Positions 44,136 through 50,872 of a stretch of DNA of 64,000 nt are shown here, one piece after another. The DNA comes from Thermosporothrix hazakensis (GTDB lineage Bacteria; Chloroflexota; Ktedonobacteria; Ktedonobacterales; Ktedonobacteraceae): the NCBI RefSeq assembly GCF_003253565.1, contig NZ_QKUF01000001.1:1164744-1228743 (forward strand). Reading direction: 5' to 3'. Under the pieces are notes generated by a model. That model did not search any database, was not told where the DNA came from, and saw nothing but the letters and a program-made list of their open reading frames with translations. Within the stretch, counting starts at the first letter, position 1; each line of letters starts with the position of its first letter. The translations under genes and the position numbers were made by a program.

Positions 44136-45254
44136 ATGGGACAGAAAAAAAAGATCCGTGTTGGCGTGGTCTTCGGAGGGCGCTCCGGTGAGCATGAGGT
44201 TTCGCTTGCTTCTGCTCAATCAGTGATGCGTCAGATCAACCCGGAAAAGTATGATATTGTGCCAATTGGCATCACAAAAGAAGGGGCCTGGGTTCGGGGT
44301 GCCGATCCTACCAAACTACTGGAAGCGGGAACACCGGTCGCACTCCCCGAAGGCACCGCAGAAGGCACCGCCCACGTCGTCGCGCTTTCCGGTGATCCCA
44401 CGCTCCAGAGCCTGATAGCGACCGAGGAGGAAGATCAGAGCGCGATTGATGTTATCTTCCCCGTCACACACGGCACCTTCGGCGAGGATGGAGCACTTCA
44501 GGGACTCCTTGAGATGGCGAATGTTGCCTATGTGGGCTGCGGCGTCCTGGGTTCTGCCCTGGGCATGGATAAGGAAAAGATGAAGCTGATCTTCCAACAG
44601 GTCGGGCTTCCCGTCGGGCCCTTCACAGTCTTCCGTCGCAATGAATGGGAGCGTGCCCCTGAAACCATTCTGGACAAAATCGAGCAGGAACTTGGCTATC
44701 CCACCTTTGTCAAGCCGGCAAACCTGGGATCCAGCGTCGGCATCAATAAGGCCCATAATCGTGAGGAGCTGATCCACGCGATCAAGGTCGCCGCTGAATA
44801 TGACCGCAAGATTGTTGTTGAGAAGGGCATTAATTGCCGCGAATTTGAGTGCGCCGTTCTGGGCAACGACGAGCCGATTGTCTCGGTGGTAGGTGAGGTG
44901 ATCCCGAGCAACGAGTTCTATGACTATCGCGCTAAATACATCGACAACAAATCACAGATTGTCATCCCGGCTGATATCCCACAGGAGACCGCCGAGCAGA
45001 TCCGCAAAATGGCGATTCAGGCGTTTATCGCGCTGGACCTCAGCGGCCTCTCACGCATTGATTTCTTCCTGAATAAGGATACAGGTGAGGTTCTGATTAA
45101 CGAGGTCAATACGCTGCCCGGCTTTACACAGGTCAGTATGTATGCCATGCTCTGGGAAGCAAGCGGTATTCCCTATCCGGAGCTGATCGATCGGCTGATT
45201 GAGCTTGCCCTTGAGCGCCATGAGGATCGCCAGCGCAATCGCACCAGCCTGTAA
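44136..45254 (+). CDS. ddl: D-alanine--D-alanine ligase
   Basis: A 372-aa ATP-grasp ligase that makes D-Ala-D-Ala for peptidoglycan. Visible are GGRSGEHEVSLASA (N-terminal), HGTFGEDGALQGLLE, MDKEKMKLIFQ, YPTFVKPANLGSSVGINKA, EFYDYRAKYID (omega loop, with the tyrosines expected of a D-Ala ligase) and the catalytic end SRIDFFLNKDTGEVLINEVNTLPGFT. Length is normal for the longer Ddl class. No van-type partner genes (vanH, vanX) are nearby. Confidence 0.95.
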   Translation: MGQKKKIRVGVVFGGRSGEHEVSLASAQSVMRQINPEKYDIVPIGITKEGAWVRGADPTKLLEAGTPVALPEGTAEGTAHVVALSGDPTLQSLIATEEEDQSAIDVIFPVTHGTFGEDGALQGLLEMANVAYVGCGVLGSALGMDKEKMKLIFQQVGLPVGPFTVFRRNEWERAPETILDKIEQELGYPTFVKPANLGSSVGINKAHNREELIHAIKVAAEYDRKIVVEKGINCREFECAVLGNDEPIVSVVGEVIPSNEFYDYRAKYIDNKSQIVIPADIPQETAEQIRKMAIQAFIALDLSGLSRIDFFLNKDTGEVLINEVNTLPGFTQVSMYAMLWEASGIPYPELIDRLIELALERHEDRQRNRTSL

Positions 45255-45324
45255 AAGCATCCCCCACAGTACGAACACGTATCCATAGTTTTCTTTCAGC
45301 GCCGAAAGAGAAAAGGTGAAACAG

Positions 45325-46401
45325 ATGACGTCGCGCACTCTCATTACATCGGTAGCGGTCGAACCCTTAAATATCCCGCTGCTGGAGCCGTTTATCATTG
45401 CGACTGGAAGCGTCAACGCCGCCCGAAACGTTCTGATTACGGTCACGCTGGCAGATGGCAGTGTAGGTTATGGCGAAAGTTCTCCCTTTCCGCCAAGCAC
45501 AGGAGAATCACAGGAGACGGCGCTTGCTGCAGCCCGGGCTTGCGCCGAATTGATTCAGGGCGAAGACGCCGCAAACTGGCGTCCCCTGGCCAAGCAAGTG
45601 CGCAGCCTGTTCTATGCGCAGGCAAGTGTGTGTGCCGCAATCGAGATGGCTGTGCTTGATGCCCTGACACGCTCGCATCAGATCCCGCTCTATACCTTCT
45701 TCGGGGGGGCATCTTCTTCCATCGAAACGGATATGAGCATTCCCATCGTTACACCCGAGCATGCATATGATCTGGCTCAAGATGCTGTTTCTCGGGGTAT
45801 GCGCGTTATCAAAATCAAGATAGGCGGAGATCTACGCGAAGATGTGGACCGCGTGGAATCGGTTCGTGCGGCAGCACCCAACGCCGCCATTATCCTTGAC
45901 GCCAATCAGGGCTATACCCCCAATGAAGCGCTGCTCTGTCTGGAAGCGCTGGACGAACGCGACATCCGCCCTATTCTGCTGGAACAACCGGTACACAAGG
46001 AAGATTTTGAGGGCCTGCGGTTTGTCACCCAACATACTACGGTACCGGTTGCGGCTGATGAGAGTGCGTATAGCGCGGCGGCAGTTGCCCGCCTGATTAG
46101 CATGGGCGCAGTCAATGTGATCAATATCAAGCTGATGAAAACCGGGCTCATTGAATCGCTCGATATCGCGGCTCTTTGCCGGGCAACCAACACCGCCTTG
46201 ATGGTCGGTGCAATGATCGATTCTCGACTTGCGATCAGCGCGGCGGCGCATCTGGTAGCCGGAGTCGGAGGCTTCCGCTATATCGATCTGGATACTCCAA
46301 TGTTGATGGCAGAAGATCCCTTTATTGGTGGCTATGAGCAATCTGGAGCCCGCTATGACCTCAGTACCATCACAAGCGGTCTTGGCATAGAACGCCGTTA
46401 G
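45325..46401 (+). CDS. Dipeptide epimerase (L-Ala-D/L-Glu epimerase-like, enolase superfamily)
   Basis: A 358-aa member of the muconate lactonizing enzyme subgroup. Catalytic residues are all visible: KxK in RVIKIKIGG, metal ligands in ILDANQGY, LLEQPVH and VAADES, the second catalytic Lys in VINIKLMKTG, and the substrate-recognition DLDTPML characteristic of dipeptide epimerases. Placed after murF and ddl, it most likely handles L-Ala-D-Glu from murein turnover. ATG 45325 is chosen (AAAAGG 8 nt upstream); the in-frame GTG 45316 overlaps that site. A strong terminator follows. Confidence 0.88.
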   Translation: MTSRTLITSVAVEPLNIPLLEPFIIATGSVNAARNVLITVTLADGSVGYGESSPFPPSTGESQETALAAARACAELIQGEDAANWRPLAKQVRSLFYAQASVCAAIEMAVLDALTRSHQIPLYTFFGGASSSIETDMSIPIVTPEHAYDLAQDAVSRGMRVIKIKIGGDLREDVDRVESVRAAAPNAAIILDANQGYTPNEALLCLEALDERDIRPILLEQPVHKEDFEGLRFVTQHTTVPVAADESAYSAAAVARLISMGAVNVINIKLMKTGLIESLDIAALCRATNTALMVGAMIDSRLAISAAAHLVAGVGGFRYIDLDTPMLMAEDPFIGGYEQSGARYDLSTITSGLGIERR

Positions 46402-46419
46402 CCCGAGTTTCTCCTATTC

Positions 46420-46457
46420 ACTCTGGAAGAGAGTTTGCTTTCTTCCAGAGTTTTTTT
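46420..46457 (+). terminator. Terminator of the murF-ddl-epimerase unit
   Basis: A perfect 11-bp stem (46420-46430 with 46441-46451) followed by seven T. Confidence 0.92.
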
Positions 46458-46518
46458 GCGCCTTCCATCCATCCATATGGAATTTTCCATACTCTCTAAA
46501 ATTCATCCCTGTAAAAGG

Positions 46519-46548
46519 TTGACATTCGCCCCATTCTCTGACTATACT
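46519..46548 (+). promoter_or_regulatory. Promoter of the rhodanese gene
   Basis: Perfect TTGACA (46519-46524), 18 bp, TATACT (46543-46548). Downstream, GTTGA and TCAAC (about 46567-46585) form an inverted repeat before the ribosome binding site, a possible operator. Confidence 0.7.
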
Positions 46549-46611
46549 TAGCTAGAAGGTTATTTAGTTGATCTACTTAGTCAACAATAGGCTAAAGGAG
46601 AAGATACAGAG

Positions 46612-47454
46612 ATGGCAGAGTATGCTCATCCAGAAGTTCTGGTCAATGTCCAGTGGGTTGCTGATAATCTACAGAACCCGAAGGTCCGTCTGATTGAGGC
46701 CGACGAAGACGTCTTGCTCTACGATATCGGGCACATTCCCGGCGCAGTGAAACTTGACTGGAATGTCGACGTACAGAACCCGTTAAGCCGCGACTTCATT
46801 GACAAAGAAGGCTTCGAGAAGCTGCTGAGCAAGTGGGGCATCACGAACGACACCACAATCGTTCTCTATGGCGATAAGAATAACTGGTATGCCACCTATG
46901 CCTTCTGGCTCTTTAAGCTCTATGGGCATAAGGATCTCCGCATTCTGAACGGCGGACGCGCGGCCTGGGAAGCGGCTGGACAGCCCTACACCAAAGATGT
47001 GCCAACCTATCAGGAGACAAACTATCAGGCACAGCCCGCGAACGAGGGTATTCGTGCGTTCCGCGACCAGATTTTTGAGCGTCTGGGAGATCCCGGTCTC
47101 GCGCTTGTTGACGTCCGCTCTCCACAGGAATACAGTGGCGAACTTCTCCATATGGTGAACTATCCTCAAGAAGGAGCACAGCGTGCAGGTCATATCCCGG
47201 GTGCGAAGAATATTCCCTGGGCAACAGGCGCACGCGAGGACGGAACCTTCAAATCAGCAGACGAACTTCGGAAGCTCTATGAGGAAAAAGGGATCACGCC
47301 TGACAAAGATGTCATCACGTATTGCCGCATAGGTGAACGCGCTGCATACTCCTGGTTCATCTTGACACAGCTCCTCGGCTACCAGAACGTCCGTAACTAC
47401 GACGGCTCCTGGACCGAGTGGGGTAGCCTTGTACGCTCACCCATCGAGCGTTAA
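46612..47454 (+). CDS. Thiosulfate sulfurtransferase (two-domain rhodanese)
   Basis: A 280-aa protein of two rhodanese domains, moving sulfane sulfur from thiosulfate to cyanide or other acceptors. The first, inactive-type domain has [12 protein letters not shown] and [22 protein letters not shown]. The second has [19 protein letters not shown] and the catalytic loop [13 protein letters not shown]. The loop CRIGER fits thiosulfate sulfurtransferases better than the CGxGVT of mercaptopyruvate enzymes. AAAGGAG precedes ATG 46612. Monocistronic between a consensus promoter and a strong terminator. Confidence 0.93.
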   Translation: MAEYAHPEVLVNVQWVADNLQNPKVRLIEADEDVLLYDIGHIPGAVKLDWNVDVQNPLSRDFIDKEGFEKLLSKWGITNDTTIVLYGDKNNWYATYAFWLFKLYGHKDLRILNGGRAAWEAAGQPYTKDVPTYQETNYQAQPANEGIRAFRDQIFERLGDPGLALVDVRSPQEYSGELLHMVNYPQEGAQRAGHIPGAKNIPWATGAREDGTFKSADELRKLYEEKGITPDKDVITYCRIGERAAYSWFILTQLLGYQNVRNYDGSWTEWGSLVRSPIER

Positions 47455-47469
47455 TCCTTTGGCATTGGG

Positions 47470-47506
47470 GGTAGGAGCAACCGGGGAAGTGCTCCTACCT
47501 TTTTTT
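47470..47506 (+). terminator. Terminator of the rhodanese gene
   Basis: A perfect 10-bp stem (47470-47479 with 47490-47499) followed by seven T. The U-tract overlaps the last codons of the convergent anti-sigma-like gene. Confidence 0.92.
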
Positions 47507-47830
47507 CTGTACAGCGCTCCTCTCCTCTGACGACACCTGCTCTTTACCTGCCAGAGGTACCAGTTCCTCAAACCCCTCTTGCACCAACCTGTCACTCCTT
47601 CGCTGCTTTAAGAGCTCCATCAGGCGGCTCTCAAAATCGGGAAGGGGTACGGCCTCTCCCGGCTTCGACCGAAAGAGGAGCAGCAATGAGCGGGCTTGCC
47701 TCGCTGCCAGATACTCCTGTTGATACTCGGAGCAATGGGCAAGCACCGCTTCCACAGCCTCACGCTGCTCTACTGGTAGATCATCCTCAATGAGTGCGAG
47801 CAGCTGCATCCGTACCTCTTTACAGTTCAT
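47495..47830 (-). CDS. Putative anti-sigma factor, degenerate zinc-finger (zf-HC2-like) type
   Basis: A 111-aa soluble protein beginning MNCKEVRMQLLALIEDDLP and continuing to VLAHCSEYQQEY, the shape of the zinc-binding anti-sigma domain. Only C3, H32 and C33 are present; the usual CxxC after the histidine is missing. No membrane helix follows; the rest is helical and charged. Its start overlaps the ECF sigma gene's end by 11 bp, which supports an anti-sigma role through coupling. ATG 47830 has AAAAGGA 6 nt upstream; a 19-codon extension is rejected. Confidence 0.65.
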   Translation of the reverse strand: MNCKEVRMQLLALIEDDLPVEQREAVEAVLAHCSEYQQEYLAARQARSLLLLFRSKPGEAVPLPDFESRLMELLKQRRSDRLVQEGFEELVPLAGKEQVSSEERSAVQKKR

Positions 47831-48461
47831 AGCTATTCCTTTTTTCTTGCTCTTGCTCAACGTACAGTTCAAAGTAGATCCGCCCACAGGGCTCTTGCAT
47901 GAACAGGCGTTGAAATGCCAGTCGGGCGCGGTGAACCCGCATCTTTGCGGCGCTCAGACTGGTTCCCAGTAAGCGAGCAACTTCTTTATACTCCAGTCCC
48001 TCAACATCACGCAGAATGAGCGCCCGTGCCTGCTCTCGCTTCAACTGACTCAAGACATGTTGAATGCAGCTTCGCAACTCAGCACTTATCACCTGCTCAT
48101 CTGGTTCTGGTATACTGGCCGCCCGTTGATCAAGCGCATTGACGCTCTCCCCTTCCGTCTCGGGGTGAGGATCTCGCTTACACCGTTTCAGAGCGTCAAG
48201 CGCTGCATTCATCGCCACTCGATACATCCATCCGGTAAACGCGCCCTGCTGATCAAGCGAGTGAAGATGATAATATAATTTAATGAATACCTCCTGTGTG
48301 ACATCTTCTGCCTCCTCCACATTGCGGACAAGCCGATAAACCAGCAGATAGATCCTCGGCTTATACCGCTGGACCAGCATTTCAAAGCTCTGCGTTGAAT
48401 CGGGCAATTCACGTTGACAACGGCTCACAAGTTCTTCATCGGAGAGGTTATTTTTGCTCAC
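47820..48461 (-). CDS. ECF-type RNA polymerase sigma factor
   Basis: A 213-aa sigma factor. Region 2 is FEMLVQRYKPRIYLLVYRLVRNVEEAEDVTQEVFIKLYYHL with FTGWMYRVAMNAALDALKRCKR. Region 4 is LSQLKREQARALILRDVEGLEYKEVARLLGTSLSAAKMRVHRARLAF. GTG 48461 is chosen because AGGAAGAAG lies just upstream; an in-frame GTG at 48497 has no ribosome binding site. Followed by an overlapping anti-sigma-like gene and preceded, 82 bp away and on the same strand, by the Asp23/AmaP envelope operon, with no terminator visible in between. Confidence 0.9.
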   Translation of the reverse strand: MSKNNLSDEELVSRCQRELPDSTQSFEMLVQRYKPRIYLLVYRLVRNVEEAEDVTQEVFIKLYYHLHSLDQQGAFTGWMYRVAMNAALDALKRCKRDPHPETEGESVNALDQRAASIPEPDEQVISAELRSCIQHVLSQLKREQARALILRDVEGLEYKEVARLLGTSLSAAKMRVHRARLAFQRLFMQEPCGRIYFELYVEQEQEKRNSYEL

Positions 48462-48543
48462 AGACTTCTTCCTGCTTTTCCCTGAACCACAGTGCACTCT
48501 ACTTTCAGCTTAGCGACCCTCTCCAAGAATCCTTAACCTGTGG

Positions 48544-48735
48544 TCACACCTCACGCCGTCGTCCCTGTAAATCGCTCCAGACATCGGCCAGATTCACCTT
48601 GCCTTCCGCGACACCCCCAATCAACCAGCCGATCACACCAAGAATCAACGTTAACACCGCGGGCCAGAAGCCAAGCCACATCCAGACAACCCCCAGGCCA
48701 AACCCGAACAGAAGTCCTGCTGTTCTTCCTGACAT
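48544..48735 (-). CDS. DUF2273 family small membrane protein
   Basis: A 63-aa protein with two glycine-rich hydrophobic helices (LLFGFGLGVVWMWLGFWPAVLTLILGVIGWLIGG) and a short basic tail. This family usually travels with Asp23 and AmaP in Firmicutes. AAAGGAGG is so close that the second ATG (48735) is the likelier start, not 48738. Last gene of the envelope operon. Confidence 0.8.
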   Translation of the reverse strand: MSGRTAGLLFGFGLGVVWMWLGFWPAVLTLILGVIGWLIGGVAEGKVNLADVWSDLQGRRREV

Positions 48736-48753
48736 CATTTCCTCCTTTATCTA

Positions 48754-49329
48754 TTACTGTACTCGTTTTCGCTGGGTATGTTCCAATGAAGCAAGCTGTG
48801 TAGAGACACGCACCTCAGAGACAGGGAGCCCGAGATTATTCTGTAAGGCAGAGTGTACCTGTTCCTGCAAGGTACGGGCTACATCTGGCGCTACCACATC
48901 GGGAGCAACCGCCGCCCGCACCCACACACGCAACCCTTTATCTCCCTTCTCCACGTCCTCACGAACCTCACGCACTCCCGGCACACTCCCAGCCACTCGC
49001 CCGACCAGCTCATCAATGCTGTTCCGTGCGACCGAGACCGTGCCCAGGCCATCGCGTCGAATGACAAACTCACCCCTGCGTCCCGGTAACAGCTCAATCC
49101 CCAGAAACACCAGTCCTAAACCAAGCGCTACAATGCTGCTGATAAGTGCTGTCGTGCGCCCGGGCCCGCTGCTCATGCCTATCGAGCTCCATAAGCCATG
49201 TAAGAAACCACCAGGGCTGAGCTGCGCCGGTGAAACCAGCCCACCCAGGATCAGCAGTGCCAGGATACCAAACACGATAGCCAGGATACTTAAAATGAGT
49301 AGCACTATCCGGTTAAATACATTTCTCAT
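48754..49329 (-). CDS. amaP: AmaP-like alkaline shock membrane anchor protein
   Basis: A 191-aa protein with two N-terminal membrane helices (about 8-32 and 60-82) and a cytosolic domain related to Asp23 (RNSIDELVGRVAGSVPGVREVREDVEKGDKGLRVWVRAAVAP). In Staphylococcus AmaP anchors Asp23 at the membrane. Here it stands between two Asp23-type genes and a DUF2273 gene, the usual context. GGAGGAG is 4-5 nt upstream of ATG 49329. Confidence 0.82.
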   Translation of the reverse strand: MRNVFNRIVLLILSILAIVFGILALLILGGLVSPAQLSPGGFLHGLWSSIGMSSGPGRTTALISSIVALGLGLVFLGIELLPGRRGEFVIRRDGLGTVSVARNSIDELVGRVAGSVPGVREVREDVEKGDKGLRVWVRAAVAPDVVAPDVARTLQEQVHSALQNNLGLPVSEVRVSTQLASLEHTQRKRVQ

Positions 49330-49344
49330 AGCTCTCCTCCATGC

Positions 49345-49728
49345 TCAGGCAACATCATCAAAGGCCACATCTATTTGCGCGAGGGTAGCGGTACCTGCTA
49401 CCCGACTCACAGCCTGATGCGCTACCTTCCTAACAGCGTCAGCCAGTTGTAGCAGATATGCGCTCCCCATTGGCTGCTGTGTAAACGCTTGCTGTAGTGC
49501 AGCTTCTTTCAGCACCACATGGATCTCTGCTATAAAAACCTCGGGAGCGCTCCGCTGTACCACAACCCCGGTGATACGTTCACCAGGACCATAGGTTGCC
49601 GCCTGCACAAAGCGCCCTGGCCCCAGCGATGCGACCTCGGGCATCTGTACAACCGCCCGGGCAATCACCCGAGCGAAGCGAACCTCAGCAGATGGTGCCT
49701 CGATCTTGTCAGAATGAAGCTGTGTCAT
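49345..49728 (-). CDS. Small Asp23-like protein
   Basis: A 127-aa cytosolic protein with the alternating pattern of the Asp23 fold (ARVIARAVVQMPEVASLGPGRF, ITGVVVQRSAPEVFIAEIHVVLKEA, LLQLADAVRKVAHQAVSRVAG) but without the classical conserved Asp23 start. ATG 49728 has AAGGAGGG close by; the ten-codon extension is rejected. Its place between the longer Asp23 gene and amaP suggests a second subunit of the same membrane-associated layer. The function of the variant is unknown. Confidence 0.65.
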   Translation of the reverse strand: MTQLHSDKIEAPSAEVRFARVIARAVVQMPEVASLGPGRFVQAATYGPGERITGVVVQRSAPEVFIAEIHVVLKEAALQQAFTQQPMGSAYLLQLADAVRKVAHQAVSRVAGTATLAQIDVAFDDVA

Positions 49729-49753
49729 CCCCCCCTCCTTCCACAGAAAGCGG

Positions 49754-49799
49754 GACAACAGGAGGGCATCTCTTATGGAAGGATGCTCCTCCTGTTGTC
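49754..49799 (-). promoter_or_regulatory. Long intercistronic hairpin in the Asp23 operon
   Basis: Outer arms of 12 bp match perfectly (49754-49765 with 49788-49799); inner arms GCATC and GATGC add 5 more pairs. No U-tract follows, so it may set relative mRNA levels of the two Asp23 genes and is not a plain terminator. Confidence 0.55.
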
Positions 49800-49802
49800 A
49801 GA

Positions 49803-50279
49803 CTACTGGACACGAGGCTCTTCTTTCTGCTTACGCTCATCTTCGGGGAAGTAGAGATCAGCCACTGAGATATTCACCTCTTTGACAGTGAGTCCAGTCA
49901 TAGAACTGACACGATTGATAATGTTCTGCCGCACAGCATCGGCGACCTGCCGAATGCTCACACCATACTCAACAATCATATTCACATCAACCGCCGCCTC
50001 TTGCTGTCCCACTTCCACACTGACACCCTGAGAGCGCGTATCGCCACCAGTCATGCGCGTTGCCAGTTGACCGATTGCAGCCCCCGTTCCACTCGGAACC
50101 AATGAATGCACGCCCTGTACCTCGCGCGCGGCGATACCCGCGATCTTCGCAACCACACCATCAGCAATTGAAGTCTTTCCCTGTTGCGAATACGTTTCGG
50201 TTGCACGGGGAATCGTTGCTACACCCGTACGCGCTGCTTCTTGCTGATTCTGGACGTTTTTTCCACCCTGAGTTGTCAT
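49803..50279 (-). CDS. Asp23/Gls24 family envelope stress protein
   Basis: A 158-aa protein of the Asp23 family: GKTSIADGVVAKIAGIAAREVQGVHSLVP, VSVEVGQQEAAVDVNMIVEYGVSI, and VADAVRQNIINRVSSMTGLTVKEVNISVADLYF. These abundant proteins form a layer at the membrane and respond to envelope stress. ATG 50279 is preceded by AAGGAAAGGG; the 17-codon upstream extension has weaker support. First gene of a four-gene operon with a second Asp23-like gene, amaP and a DUF2273 gene. Confidence 0.9.
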   Translation of the reverse strand: MTTQGGKNVQNQQEAARTGVATIPRATETYSQQGKTSIADGVVAKIAGIAAREVQGVHSLVPSGTGAAIGQLATRMTGGDTRSQGVSVEVGQQEAAVDVNMIVEYGVSIRQVADAVRQNIINRVSSMTGLTVKEVNISVADLYFPEDERKQKEEPRVQ

Positions 50280-50523
50280 ACGTTTCCCTTTCCTTGTTAC
50301 AAAGCTTACATTTTTACCCATTCTCAGCATAGCAACACAGCCGTTTCTTCTAAAAAGAAGAGCTGAACTGTTATTGCCACTATGCTATTAAAGAGACGAC
50401 AAAGAAAGCAAAAAGTTACACAGAAAAAGCACAGCCAACAGCACTCTACAGAGAATCGCTCAGACAAAATTTCCATTTTTTCGGGACTCATGCCTCAATT
50501 TTCAGTGGAAAAATACGCGCCAC

Positions 50524-50553
50524 TTGACGGCCAGAATCTGAATATGGTAGCAT
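50524..50553 (+). promoter_or_regulatory. Promoter of the cobalamin riboswitch-metE transcript
   Basis: TTGACG (50524-50529), 18 bp, TAGCAT (50548-50553), with TGG just before the -10. Transcription would start near 50560, upstream of the riboswitch. Confidence 0.55.
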
Positions 50554-50584
50554 ACATTTATAGCGCAGAAAACGAATATAGCGC

Positions 50585-50720
50585 ATCTACGGGGCTATGT
50601 TGTCGTGGCATAGCTGAAATATGGGGAAAATCCGGTGCAAATCCGGTGCTGTCGCGCAACGGTAAGGGAACCACTCCCGAGCCCGAATGCCCACCCGTAC
50701 GAACCGTCGAGCAACCCTTC
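50585..50720 (+). ncRNA. Cobalamin riboswitch
   Basis: The leader of metE carries the conserved core of B12 riboswitches: GGGGAAAATCCGGTGCAAAT, then CCGGTGCTG, then CGCAACGGTAAG, then GAGCCCGAATGCCC as the counterpart of the usual AGTCCGGA(G/T)ACC stretch. A short stem, CTATG...CATAG near 50594-50615, precedes the core. Bounds are approximate. A terminator lies about 60 nt further on and metE begins after it, so B12 binding most likely stops transcription before the B12-independent enzyme. Confidence 0.88.
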
Positions 50721-50777
50721 GCGTCAAAGGGGAAGACATCAGGAGCACATCACGCTCTGCAAGTTCTTTGATCTTGC

Positions 50778-50808
50778 GCCTGTTCCCCCGCCGGACCAGG
50801 CTTTTTTT
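50778..50808 (+). terminator. Riboswitch-controlled terminator
   Basis: GCCTG (50778-50782) pairs with CAGGC (50797-50801), and TCC with GGA inside the loop side. Seven T follow (50802-50808). It sits between the aptamer and metE and is the likely expression platform. Confidence 0.75.
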
Positions 50809-50872
50809 CTCGCTCTCTGTCTTCACGCTGGAGGGGATTGTTATTCTTCAGGACAAGAGAGGACACAATCCA

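Noticed and set aside
44136..45254. Vancomycin-type D-Ala-D-Lac ligase
   Set aside because: The omega loop keeps the tyrosines expected of D-Ala-D-Ala ligase, the gene sits with murF, and no vanH or vanX is present.
50687..50872. N-terminal extension of MetE
   Set aside because: The frame runs through the riboswitch 3' end and the terminator; ATG 50873 has a good ribosome binding site and begins at the family start.
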